Below are positions 25,951-34,453 of a stretch of DNA of 64,000 nucleotides, piece by piece. How positions within the stretch are numbered: the first letter of the stretch is position 1; each line of letters starts with the position of its first letter. Below the pieces are notes generated by a model. The model had not been told where the DNA came from, did not search any database, and saw nothing but the letters and a program-made list of their open reading frames with translations. The stretch covers positions 62,001 to 126,000 of the forward strand of contig NZ_FNRA01000014.1 of assembly GCF_900107535.1 (NCBI RefSeq), written 5' to 3'. Both the position numbers and the translations under genes were made by a program. Origin of the DNA: Pedobacter hartonius. GTDB lineage: Bacteria; Bacteroidota; Bacteroidia; Sphingobacteriales; Sphingobacteriaceae.

Positions 25951-28900
25951 TTAAAAAGTAGCTTTAATGCCAGAGTTGAGAACTCTTGACTGAGGATAAT
26001 ACTGCGCACTTGAATTGGTAGACTCAGGGTCCCAGATCTTGATCTTATCAAAGGTGAACAGGTTCAGCCCATTTACATATACCCTCAGGGCCGATAAACC
26101 TATCTTTTTACAGATATCGCCCGGCAGTGTATAACCAAGTTCCACATTCTTCACGCGCACGTAGTTGTTACTCCTTATCCAGTAGGTATTGTTCCCGGCA
26201 ATGTTCAGATCGGTAAAATAGGTTTGTCCGCGATTGGACAGGCGGGGAAATTCCGAGCTTGGCTTGTCAATGGTCCACCTGTTTTTGTAAGACCACTCCA
26301 GAAAGTTGCCGATATCACCTGATTCTGTCAGCCCTACACTCTGTACCCCTCCTGTTGCACCCTGTATCAGGGCAGAGAAGTCGAAATTCTTATACTGCAG
26401 GCTCAAGTTAAAGCCACCTGTAAATGTGGGTGTATTTGTTCTGTCCAGCCTTACCTGGTCATCTCCGTTGATCTTGCCATCGCCGTTTACATCCCTGAAT
26501 TTCATATCTCCGGGCAGCAGCCTTGCCGCAAAAGCACTATAGTCAATCGTATTCGCATCAATCTCTGCCTGGTCCCGGAACACACCTGCGTACTCATACA
26601 CCAGTTGTGTGCCCGTAGGCATTCCCGTAGAGCGCTGCCATTCAGGAGCCCCCGGAGTTTCGTCCCAGAAGATGATCTTGTTTTTCGCATATCCACCATT
26701 CACGCTTACGCTATAGTTCAGTCCACCCACCTTATCACTATATCCTACTTTAAACTCAAAACCCTTGTTGTTCACTTTTCCAAGATTCACCGGCGGGAGC
26801 TTATCGGTTATACCTGAACTTCCCGGAATAGAATTCGCACGACTGATCAGGATCTTGGTCCGTTTATTATAGAAATAATCAAACTCCAGGTTCAGCCGGT
26901 TGCCGAGGAAAGAGGCGTCCAGACCAACGTTCGAGTTATTGGCTACTTCCCAGCCAAAAGACAGATTGGGCACTCTGTTCTCATGTAAGGTCTGGGTTTG
27001 CTGATTGTTGGTCACATAATTCCCAAAACCTATCGTACTGAGGTATTGATACTCTGCAAGGGCATCGCCGAAGTAGGCCTCCGCCCCCAGCTGTCCCCAG
27101 GAGGCCCTTAGTTTTAAATTATCTACAAAACTGACATGCGCTTTAAAGAATGGTTCTTCAGAGATTCGCCAGCCGGCTGATACACCTGGGAAAAATCCAA
27201 AACGCTTATTCTCCGGAAAAATATAAGATCCGTCAACCCGCCAGAGGAACTCTGCCAGGTACTTTTCCTTATAGTTATATCCCGCTCTGCCAAAGTAGCT
27301 TAGGCGAGCCCTTCTAAACAGGCTGTACGGTTCCGTTGCCGGATTGGTGATCGTTTGTTCCTTATCGCTTCCGGCCAGCAGCTCCTGCAGGGCAGTGGAA
27401 AGAAAATATCTCCTTGAAGCGGCGAAGGCATCGTTATCTACCTTTTCACGTGTCACACCGGCCATCAGCGCAAGGTTATGCTCCCCGATCTTTCTGTCAT
27501 AATTAATTAAGCCTGTTAAGTTTACGGCCAGCTGCTCCCCTGCCGTTTCAGATAAACTGGCATCTGTACGCTGTGAACGTACAGATCCGGTAAGCACCGG
27601 CGTTACGCCATCGGCTTCAAAACTTTTTTTATCCCAGTAGTACAGCGTCCATGGCGTTTGCCAGATCTTCTGTCTGCCGGAAAACTTATCCACTGCAGCT
27701 GTACCGGTTAACTTCAGCCCATCCACACCGGGTACTTTGATCTCTATCTTGCCGGTTGACTGGAAATAGTCCCTCCTGTCACGGTTATACCCAGTCAGGT
27801 CTGTTGTGATCACATACGGATTAAACCCATATTCTATATCGGGGCCGGGGAGTCCGTTGGGCCATACCTCAGGCTCCGTAGGTTTCCCCCGCGTCAGCAT
27901 CCTGAAGATATCTGCCGCTGCCACCGTTGGATAGTTACGCACCTCTTCCCTGCCGGTAATGCCCAGCGTCGCCGTTACATATTTATTGATGTTGGTTTCC
28001 AGGTTGATCCGGAGGTCGTACTGCTGATAACCCGTGGCGGAGTGTTCGTAATAACCATCCTGATCCAGATAGCCCAGCGATATCAGGTATTTGATACTTT
28101 CAGCACCGCCATTGATCTGCAGATTATGCTTTTTCTGTGGCGACCAGGTTTTAAGTGTTGTTCCAAACCAGTCCGTGTTGGGGTAACGCAGGGGGTCTGA
28201 TCCGTCCCGGAATTTCTGCAGCTCATCCGGGCGGTAAGCAGCCGAAAGGACATTGCCGTTATCGGGCCTCGTATAAGAACCATTAGTATTAAAGGCTTGC
28301 CATGCTGCTGCCCATTGATTGGTAGGCAGGTCTGCCCCAAATATATTCAGTTCATTCAGGATCTCTGCATATTGCGGGGAGCTGGCCAGCTTTGGTGTCC
28401 TTGTAGGTTGCTGCAGGCCATAACTGAATTCATAGGAAAGCTGTGGCTTGCCGAATTTGCCCTGCTTGGTGGTAATGAGGATCACTCCATTAGCAGCACG
28501 TGACCCATATATTGCAGCAGAAGCATCTTTCAGCACTGATACGCTTTCCACATCATTCGGGTTGATCCTTTCCAGTCCGCCGGCGCGGTTTGGCACTCCA
28601 TCAATAACGATCAGCGCATTGTTATTCCCCAGCGAGTTCACTCCCCTGATCCGGATCGTAGAGCCGTCAGCACCGGGCTCTCCACTGGTCTGCACGGCAG
28701 TAACGCCGGGCAGTCTGCCCGCCAGCGAGTTGGAAAGGTTAGCGGTAGGTGTTTTAGCCAGATCCGTCCCTTTAACAGAGGTCACTGCTCCTGAAACCAC
28801 AGCCTTCTTCTGGGTTCCGTAACCCACTACCACAATCTCTGAGAGCGCCTGGCTGTTTTCCACCAGCCTTACATTGATCACTGCCTGTCCGCCCACTGTG

Positions 28901-29460
28901 ATCTCCTGTGTTACATATCCCAGGAAGGAGAATACCAGCGTGCCGTTCTCAGGAACCTTCAGTTTGAACCGGCCGCCTGCATCAGTACTGGTTGCAATGG
29001 GCGTGTTCTTCAGTTTAACACTTACTCCAGGAAGCGGCTGCCCTTTGGCGTCGGTAACCTGTCCTTTCAGCATATCATCTGCGGGTATATTTGCCGGCCT
29101 GATCACGACCAGATCACCTTCGAGCGACAGAAACTTCAGCCCTGTATCCATCAGCAGCAGATCTAATGCATCAGAAACAAGTATATCATTGTTGATTAAG
29201 GTAATACTCTTATATACCGGAACATCTTCTTCACTATATAACAAACGAAATTTACCCTTACTCTCCAGGATCATCAGGGCGTTCTTCAAACTTACCTGCC
29301 GGAATTCAAGATTAACTTTCCTGGATTGGGAATAGCTGGCCGCAGTAACCTGAAGACAACCGATAAATGACAACACGAAGATCCAGTTTAACATTAAAAG
29401 TATTTTTTTTTTGGAAAATCGGACGCATAGAACATTATTGTACAGTCCCGTTTTTTTCAT
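25951..29460 (-). CDS. SusC/RagA-family TonB-dependent transporter with STN signalling domain
   Basis: Outer-membrane transporter of 1169 residues. In order: signal peptide (about 20-42), STN domain (about 48-120) that contacts FecR, CarboxypepD_reg domain (about 130-205), plug (about 210-330) with the SusC signature NNALIVIDGVPNRAGG and SVSVLKDASAAIYGSRAANG, then the beta-barrel ending in an aromatic residue. With SusD it forms a lidded uptake complex for a glycan or peptide ligand. The STN domain and the upstream FecR and ECF sigma genes show that ligand capture also signals to transcription. An inverted repeat lies just before it. Confidence 0.95.
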   Translation of the reverse strand: MKKTGLYNNVLCVRFSKKKILLMLNWIFVLSFIGCLQVTAASYSQSRKVNLEFRQVSLKNALMILESKGKFRLLYSEEDVPVYKSITLINNDILVSDALDLLLMDTGLKFLSLEGDLVVIRPANIPADDMLKGQVTDAKGQPLPGVSVKLKNTPIATSTDAGGRFKLKVPENGTLVFSFLGYVTQEITVGGQAVINVRLVENSQALSEIVVVGYGTQKKAVVSGAVTSVKGTDLAKTPTANLSNSLAGRLPGVTAVQTSGEPGADGSTIRIRGVNSLGNNNALIVIDGVPNRAGGLERINPNDVESVSVLKDASAAIYGSRAANGVILITTKQGKFGKPQLSYEFSYGLQQPTRTPKLASSPQYAEILNELNIFGADLPTNQWAAAWQAFNTNGSYTRPDNGNVLSAAYRPDELQKFRDGSDPLRYPNTDWFGTTLKTWSPQKKHNLQINGGAESIKYLISLGYLDQDGYYEHSATGYQQYDLRINLETNINKYVTATLGITGREEVRNYPTVAAADIFRMLTRGKPTEPEVWPNGLPGPDIEYGFNPYVITTDLTGYNRDRRDYFQSTGKIEIKVPGVDGLKLTGTAAVDKFSGRQKIWQTPWTLYYWDKKSFEADGVTPVLTGSVRSQRTDASLSETAGEQLAVNLTGLINYDRKIGEHNLALMAGVTREKVDNDAFAASRRYFLSTALQELLAGSDKEQTITNPATEPYSLFRRARLSYFGRAGYNYKEKYLAEFLWRVDGSYIFPENKRFGFFPGVSAGWRISEEPFFKAHVSFVDNLKLRASWGQLGAEAYFGDALAEYQYLSTIGFGNYVTNNQQTQTLHENRVPNLSFGWEVANNSNVGLDASFLGNRLNLEFDYFYNKRTKILISRANSIPGSSGITDKLPPVNLGKVNNKGFEFKVGYSDKVGGLNYSVSVNGGYAKNKIIFWDETPGAPEWQRSTGMPTGTQLVYEYAGVFRDQAEIDANTIDYSAFAARLLPGDMKFRDVNGDGKINGDDQVRLDRTNTPTFTGGFNLSLQYKNFDFSALIQGATGGVQSVGLTESGDIGNFLEWSYKNRWTIDKPSSEFPRLSNRGQTYFTDLNIAGNNTYWIRSNNYVRVKNVELGYTLPGDICKKIGLSALRVYVNGLNLFTFDKIKIWDPESTNSSAQYYPQSRVLNSGIKATF

Positions 29461-29496
29461 AGATTTGTTCTTTTCAAAGTTTAGAAATCTGATTGT

Positions 29497-29511
29497 GGCA
29501 GTTTTACTGCC
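29497..29511. promoter_or_regulatory. Palindrome upstream of susC
   Basis: GGCAGTTTTACTGCC is a perfect 6-bp inverted repeat around three T, about 40 bases before the susC start codon. It could be part of the ECF-dependent promoter region, an operator or an mRNA hairpin. Confidence 0.4.
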
Positions 29512-29521
29512 GTTTGAAGGT

Positions 29522-29559
29522 TAAAAGGGGAAGAATGTTGGTCGCATTCTCCCCTTTTT
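29522..29559 (-). terminator. Terminator after fecR
   Basis: On the minus strand GGGGAGAATG and CATTCTTCCCC pair with one bulge, followed by TTTT. It begins at the fecR stop, separating the sigma-fecR transcript from susC. Confidence 0.65.
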
Positions 29560-30626
29560 TAGTAGATGATCACGTCATGTGCTTTTAGTTTAAAGGTGAA
29601 TGGTTTAATTAACTGCATCGCTGTCAAAGCTTCTGTAATACTCTCTTTCGTAAATACACCGGTAAACCTGTATTTTGATGGCAAATCAGATTCCAGGTGG
29701 ATCTGCACGTTGAACCAGCGTTCAAGCCTGGGTTTTAATTCTTCAAGCGATTCATTTTTAAAAACCAGCCTGTCATCTTTCCAGGAGGTTTCTTCAATAT
29801 ACTCTTTCTGCCCTATCTTTACAGGAACCACATGATCGATCATCATCCTGATGTCCCTGGGATTCCTTACGTAGTCTTTTTTCCCGGAGCGACTGTGCCG
29901 GCCTGTTGTAAAAGCAAATTTCTCTGAAGGACTTAGAATCACTTTTTGTCCGGACCTGTCATTGACAGAAAGCTCTATTGAACCGCGCAGCAGGGTAGCC
30001 TCAGCAGTGTGCTCCCTGGGATAAGCCTGAATATTAAACGCTGTTCCAAGCACTTTTACGGAGATTTTGTCAGTACGTACAATGAAAGGCCGGTTGGAAC
30101 GGTGCGACACATCAAAAAAAGCCTCACCGGTAAGGTATACCCTGCGGATCTTCTTTTTATTTAAATCGGATGAATAGGAAAGCTGGCTCCCGGCATTCAG
30201 CCAAACAAGGGTACCATCCGGCAACATAAGTTTTTTACGGATGCCTTTTCCCGCAACGATCCTGGTTTTCACACCATCCCCGTCAGTGATATACCACCAG
30301 GCAAAGCAGATCAGTAAAATGACGAGGATTCCCGCGGCACCTGCCAGCAGCTTTTCGAAAGGATCATAGGTCTTGCTGACAGGTCTTTCAGCAGGAGCAG
30401 CAAAATCAACATAATATCTAAACTGATGGCGCAGGTAAAGTTCATCCAGCGGCAATTGCTCGTTGTTCTGCGCGGATGTTTGCCAGATCTCCTTCAGGAT
30501 TTCTTCATAATAGACCGTATCAGGATACCCGGCCATCAGCTCGTTCAACTGTTCCAGTTCAGTTGCAGTAGCTTCACCAGCCATCTTACGGGCTAATAAT
30601 TCTATGATTTTATTGCTATCCATCAC
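29559..30626 (-). CDS. FecR-family anti-sigma factor
   Basis: Inner-membrane regulator of 355 residues. A cytoplasmic N-terminal domain (about 1-90; LLARKMAGEATATELEQL) binds the sigma factor, one transmembrane helix (about 93-112) follows, and the periplasmic FecR domain (about 120-225; RIVAGKGIRKKLMLPDGTLV, VYLTGEAFFDVSHRSNRPFI) and C-terminal DUF4974-like part (LERWFNVQIHLESDLPSKYR) receive the signal from the STN domain of the SusC partner. It lies between the sigma gene and susC and ends in its own terminator. Confidence 0.93.
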   Translation of the reverse strand: MMDSNKIIELLARKMAGEATATELEQLNELMAGYPDTVYYEEILKEIWQTSAQNNEQLPLDELYLRHQFRYYVDFAAPAERPVSKTYDPFEKLLAGAAGILVILLICFAWWYITDGDGVKTRIVAGKGIRKKLMLPDGTLVWLNAGSQLSYSSDLNKKKIRRVYLTGEAFFDVSHRSNRPFIVRTDKISVKVLGTAFNIQAYPREHTAEATLLRGSIELSVNDRSGQKVILSPSEKFAFTTGRHSRSGKKDYVRNPRDIRMMIDHVVPVKIGQKEYIEETSWKDDRLVFKNESLEELKPRLERWFNVQIHLESDLPSKYRFTGVFTKESITEALTAMQLIKPFTFKLKAHDVIIY

Positions 30627-30710
30627 AGCCGTACTAAAGTTTATATTGGTTTGTAAGTGTAGGACAACATTTAGCGGAAAACTCCCTAGTCCTTTTTGAA
30701 AAATAAAAAC

Positions 30711-31277
30711 TTACATTAGTTTAAACTCGGCTTTTAGAATGGCAGTTAACCGTTTAACCGCCGTTACGAGGTGGGCATCAACCGTTTTAACAGATATATT
30801 CAGGATATCTGCCGTTTCCCGGTAGCTCAACCCATCTTCTTTGATCAGCTTAAAAACCAGTTTACAACGGTTCGGTAATGTTGCTGTGGCTTGTTCGAGT
30901 TTCCTCTTAAGTTCTTCATTGATCAGGATCTGTTCGGGATCCAGTGTGTCCAGCGCGATATCCACATGAATATCATCCAGGGATACCAGTTCCCGTCTGG
31001 AATGCCTGTTTAAGGTATTCAGCGACAAATTACGCGCAATCACAAAAGCGTATACGCTAATATTCTGAATGTCCATCAGTCTTTGCCTGTTTCTCCAGAG
31101 GGTGATCATGACATCATTGGCGGTTTCTTCCGCAAGCTCTCTGGACCTTAATAAACAATAGCAAAATCTGTATAATGAAGGGAAAAGAAATTTAAACAAT
31201 TGCTGATATGCGCTTTCACTATCGTATAAGGTGATACGACTGATCAGGTCAGCTAAGTCTGGCAGACGTTTAGGCAT
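30711..31277 (-). CDS. ECF RNA polymerase sigma factor (FecI-like)
   Basis: Sigma-70 family ECF factor of 188 residues of the Bacteroidota RpoE-like group. Region 2 (about 20-85) includes YRFCYCLLRSRELAEETAND and region 4 (about 125-180) the recognition helix SYRETADILNISVKTVDAHL. It is expected to be released by FecR when SusC binds ligand and then to transcribe susCD. It starts the series sigma-FecR-SusC-SusD. A near-perfect housekeeping promoter lies just upstream. Confidence 0.93.
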   Translation of the reverse strand: MPKRLPDLADLISRITLYDSESAYQQLFKFLFPSLYRFCYCLLRSRELAEETANDVMITLWRNRQRLMDIQNISVYAFVIARNLSLNTLNRHSRRELVSLDDIHVDIALDTLDPEQILINEELKRKLEQATATLPNRCKLVFKLIKEDGLSYRETADILNISVKTVDAHLVTAVKRLTAILKAEFKLM

Positions 31278-31300
31278 AATAAGGGAATATTTGGTAAAAT

Positions 31301-31331
31301 CAAATTTAACAATTTAACCTAAACATCCAAA
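31301..31331 (-). promoter_or_regulatory. Housekeeping promoter of the ECF sigma gene
   Basis: The minus strand reads TTTG (31328-31331), 19 bases, then TAAATTTG (31301-31308), an exact match to TTTG-N19-TAnnTTTG. It lies 23 bases upstream of the sigma start codon. Confidence 0.7.
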
Positions 31332-31478
31332 TTTATAATTACAACAATAATCTGACATTACAACGGAGGTTAATCAGTTTAAATAATGACCTTATTAAGG
31401 TTTATACATTAATAAGTCCGATAATTATAATTTATCAATTTTTATCTTTATATCAAGATATCACCAAATATAACTCTT

Positions 31479-31643
31479 ATGAAAACCAACAATCCGTATC
31501 ACAGAAGAGCCTTCCTTAAAACCTTATCCTATGGTTTAGGCACGCTGGCGCTAAGCCCGGCATTGAATTCACTCGCCTTTTGCTCAGCACGCCCTACCCG
31601 TAAACTGGTCATAGCACTGGTAGGTTTGGGCGGGTATATTTAA
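31479..31643 (+). pseudogene. Truncated Tat-exported Gfo/Idh/MocA oxidoreductase (N-terminal remnant)
   Basis: The 54-codon frame starts with a twin-arginine signal (HRRAFLKTLSYGLGTLALSP) and reaches the first Rossmann strand KLVIALVGLGGY, then stops at 31641-31643. That is the exact opening of a Gfo/Idh/MocA oxidoreductase, normally 400 or more residues; no further part of the enzyme is seen downstream before the stressosome genes. It lies divergent to the sigma gene at the edge of the SusCD locus, so a sugar oxidoreductase has probably been lost from it by deletion. Confidence 0.7.
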
Positions 31644-31768
31644 TCTAAAATTCATAACGATTAAATTTAACGCAGCCATTATTTATTAAAAACAAAATAT
31701 AAACGGTCAAATATGGGATTTAACGCGTTTTTATAGCTATCATTACATTATAATAAAAATATTTTACG

Positions 31769-32641
31769 ATGTTTGAAAACATTATCAAAACGCTCAAAAG
31801 TAATAAAGGTGAGATCCTTGAATTATGGATGAAAAACCAACTGGCATCTTCAGTGATCACCGAAGATCTGATGACCAATCAGGAGTTAAGAAAACAATCA
31901 GAAGAACTCGTTAATGCATTGGTGAATAACCTCAACGAAAACAGTATCAACGATAGTCAGTCACCTGATTTTGACCAGTTGACCGAATTGCTTGGCGGCA
32001 TCTCTATTTCGAGGGCACGACAAGGATTTAGCCCCCGCGAAACCGGGTCTTTCATCTTGAGCCTGAAAGAAGCTTTACTGGAAATCCTAAAAAAGGAAAA
32101 TTCAAATGTAAATGAAGTTTTTGAAGAGAGCTTAAAACTAAGCCGCCTGCTGGACAACTTTACTATCCTGACTTTTGAGACTTTCATCAAAGGCCGCGAA
32201 GAGCTGATCATGCGCCAGACAGACGAGATCACTGATATCTCCACTCCCGTAATTAAAGTATGGGATGGTATCCTGGCTCTTCCGATCATCGGTACGCTCG
32301 ACAGCGCACGTACCCAGGTAGTGATGGAAAACCTGCTGCAGGAAATCGTAAAAACAGGTAGCGGTATTGCCATACTTGATATTTCCGGCGTACCAACAGT
32401 AGATTCGCTGGTTGCACAGAATCTGCTCAAAGCAGTGAGCGCAACCCGCTTAATGGGAGCCGATTGTATCATCAGCGGTATCAGACCCGAGATTGCACAA
32501 ACGATTGTACATCTTGGAATAGACCTGTCACAGGTGATCACAAAGGCAACTTTAGCGAGTGCCTTACAATATGCATTTAAATCATTACGCCTCGAAGTCA
32601 GAAAAACAGCTTTAGAGGCAGCGGGGGTAACTAATCAATAA
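31769..32641 (+). CDS. rsbR: Stressosome sensor RsbR
   Basis: Cytoplasmic RsbR homologue of 290 residues. The N-terminal part (about 1-150; LKSNKGEILELWMKNQLASS) is the variable RsbRD_N sensing domain, all helical. The C-terminal STAS domain (about 165-285) keeps the phosphorylation sites: Ser in DISGVPTVDSLVA at the first site and Thr in GIRPEIAQTIVHLGIDLSQ at the second, as in the Bacillus RsbR. It should co-assemble with RsbS into the stressosome and trap RsbT. First gene of a five-gene operon; its start is the first ATG after a 125-base gap. Confidence 0.93.
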   Translation: MFENIIKTLKSNKGEILELWMKNQLASSVITEDLMTNQELRKQSEELVNALVNNLNENSINDSQSPDFDQLTELLGGISISRARQGFSPRETGSFILSLKEALLEILKKENSNVNEVFEESLKLSRLLDNFTILTFETFIKGREELIMRQTDEITDISTPVIKVWDGILALPIIGTLDSARTQVVMENLLQEIVKTGSGIAILDISGVPTVDSLVAQNLLKAVSATRLMGADCIISGIRPEIAQTIVHLGIDLSQVITKATLASALQYAFKSLRLEVRKTALEAAGVTNQ

Positions 32642-32645
32642 TTTA

Positions 32646-33044
32646 ATGGAGAGAATTCCTATTTTAAAAATGGGGCCGTTCCTTCTGGTGACTATACAGA
32701 TAGACTTGTATGACCGCCTGGCATTAAACCTGGAGGAAGACTTGGTGAAGATGGTTGAAAAAACTGCTTCAAAGGGTGTTTTAATTGATATTTCAGCACT
32801 GAGCATTGTAGATTCCTTTATGGGCAGGATCCTGGGGAATATCGCAAGCATGTCCAGGTTACTGGATGCGCAAACCGTTGTGGTAGGCATGCAGCCGGCA
32901 GTGGCCATCACGCTGGTTGAACTTGGCTTACCGCTAAACGGAGTTTATACAGCGCTGAATATGGAAAAAGGCATGTACCTGTTAAAATCAATGATGGATT
33001 TCAATGGAACCCAGCAAGAAGATGGAGATCATTCCTTTGACTAG
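32646..33044 (+). CDS. rsbS: Stressosome scaffold RsbS
   Basis: Single STAS-domain protein of 132 residues. The conserved phospho-acceptor Ser lies in LIDISALSIVDSFMGRIL, and VVGMQPAVAITLVELGLPL matches the RsbS second segment. With RsbR it forms the core to which RsbT binds; phosphorylation by RsbT frees the kinase. Starts five bases after rsbR and overlaps rsbT. Confidence 0.93.
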   Translation: MERIPILKMGPFLLVTIQIDLYDRLALNLEEDLVKMVEKTASKGVLIDISALSIVDSFMGRILGNIASMSRLLDAQTVVVGMQPAVAITLVELGLPLNGVYTALNMEKGMYLLKSMMDFNGTQQEDGDHSFD

Positions 33045-33438
33045 AGGCACCATGATGGTGTTTAAAGACCAGGACGTGGTTCCCTTCAGGAACGAGGTAA
33101 AGGAGTATGCGGAAAGGATAAAGATGGGATTGGTCAATCAAACCAAACTGATCACTGCGGCCAGCGAAATGGTCAGAAACATGCTCAAATACGCAAACGG
33201 CGGACTCACAATCATAGAAATTGTTTCCAGAGGACCACAGAGTGGCGTGCGCGTCACTTTTAAGGATGAAGGTCCCGGAATCGCGGATATCCCACAGGCA
33301 ATGCAGGACGGATTCTCGACAGGAAAAAGCCTTGGACTTGGCTTGCCCGGGACTAAAAGGCTCGTTAATGAATTTGATATTAAAAGTATTCCTGGTACAG
33401 GTACTACAATTACCATAATTAAATGGGCAAATGGTTGA
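33022..33438 (+). CDS. rsbT: Stressosome serine/threonine kinase RsbT
   Basis: GHKL-type kinase of 138 residues that phosphorylates the STAS domains of RsbR and RsbS and is then released to activate its target. ATP-site motifs: N-box SEMVRNMLKYANGG, G1 KDEGPGIADI and G2 GKSLGLGLPGTKRLVNEF. The frame also allows ATG at 33004; both starts lie inside the end of rsbS, so translation is probably coupled. I chose 33022 because the N-terminus there is closest to other RsbT proteins. Confidence 0.9.
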   Translation: MEIIPLTRGTMMVFKDQDVVPFRNEVKEYAERIKMGLVNQTKLITAASEMVRNMLKYANGGLTIIEIVSRGPQSGVRVTFKDEGPGIADIPQAMQDGFSTGKSLGLGLPGTKRLVNEFDIKSIPGTGTTITIIKWANG

Positions 33439-34453
33439 TGCAACACATACTCGTTTTACAGCGAACGACAGAAGCTATTTTTCTATTATAAAAAAAGAAA
33501 TCCGCCGAAAAGCGGAAGAAGCCGGCTTTGATAAAAAACGGCTGGCTGATCTGGATCTGGTGGTTTCAGAAATGACTTCCAATCTGCATAAGTATGCCGT
33601 GGACGGCGAGATACTGGCCGGCTCATTCAGAGACGGAGATAACCATTATATCGAGCTGATCAGTATAGACAATGGTCCCGGAATGGTATCTCCACAGAAA
33701 ATGATGGAAGATGGCGTATCCACCAGTAATACCCTTGGAATGGGCTTGGGCAGTATAAAAAGGCTGTCCGACAAATTTGATATTTATTCCATGAAAGAAT
33801 GGGGTACCGTTGTACTGAGCCGCATTTATAAAAATAATATCGCCACCAAATCTGAAGCTGCCGCAAGACTGGACGTCCGACCGCTGGTGATAGCCATGCC
33901 CGGACAAAAGAAAAGCGGTGACGGTTCTTATTACAAAATCACAGAACAATATTTTAAACTTCTTGTGGCTGACGGCCTGGGACACGGCGAGGAAGCTAAC
34001 CATGCTGTGAATGAAGCCGTTCATGCGTTTCGCTCCTGCCCCTACCACTCCCCGTCAGATATGATAAAATATATCCACCAGTCTATCCGCGGAACACGCG
34101 GGATGGTGGGCACGGTAGTAGTGTACGACTTTGAAAAGAAAGCATGGAGAGTAGCCGGCGTAGGGAATATCACCACAAGGATGTCCAACTTTCTGGATAT
34201 CAAGAACCTGATGTCACACAATGGGATCATCGGGCTGAATATTCCAAATACGATCAACGATCAGGAAGTATCCATCGATAGCTATCACCAGGTAACACTA
34301 TGTTCTGATGGCATCAAAGCCCGCTGGGAATGGAGCAAATTTGCCGGCATTAACCGCTGCGACCTCAGTATACAGGCTGCCGCTATTTACAAGGAATTTG
34401 CCAGGCAGACAGATGATATGTCTGTAGTCATGGCGAAAATAAATTTAAGATAA
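33431..34453 (+). CDS. ATP-binding SpoIIE/RsbX-type phosphatase fusion
   Basis: Two-domain protein of 340 residues. The N-terminal half (about 1-140) is a second RsbT/RsbW-like ATPase with N-box VVSEMTSNLHKYAVDG, G1 SIDNGPGM and G2 NTLGMGLGSIKRLSDKFDI. The C-terminal half (about 150-340) is a PP2C/SpoIIE phosphatase like RsbX, with the metal-site motif LLVADGLGHGEEAN, the TVVVYDF strand and the final Asp in RQTDDMSVVMA. It should dephosphorylate RsbR and RsbS and reset the stressosome. It overlaps rsbT by eight bases and the kinase gene by one, showing tight coupling. Confidence 0.9.
   Translation: MVDATHTRFTANDRSYFSIIKKEIRRKAEEAGFDKKRLADLDLVVSEMTSNLHKYAVDGEILAGSFRDGDNHYIELISIDNGPGMVSPQKMMEDGVSTSNTLGMGLGSIKRLSDKFDIYSMKEWGTVVLSRIYKNNIATKSEAAARLDVRPLVIAMPGQKKSGDGSYYKITEQYFKLLVADGLGHGEEANHAVNEAVHAFRSCPYHSPSDMIKYIHQSIRGTRGMVGTVVVYDFEKKAWRVAGVGNITTRMSNFLDIKNLMSHNGIIGLNIPNTINDQEVSIDSYHQVTLCSDGIKARWEWSKFAGINRCDLSIQAAAIYKEFARQTDDMSVVMAKINLR

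Noticed and set aside
31957..32541. 194-codon open frame opposite rsbR
   Set aside because: Antisense to a well-conserved stressosome gene and Ser/Ile/Arg-rich in the manner of a reverse-strand shadow.
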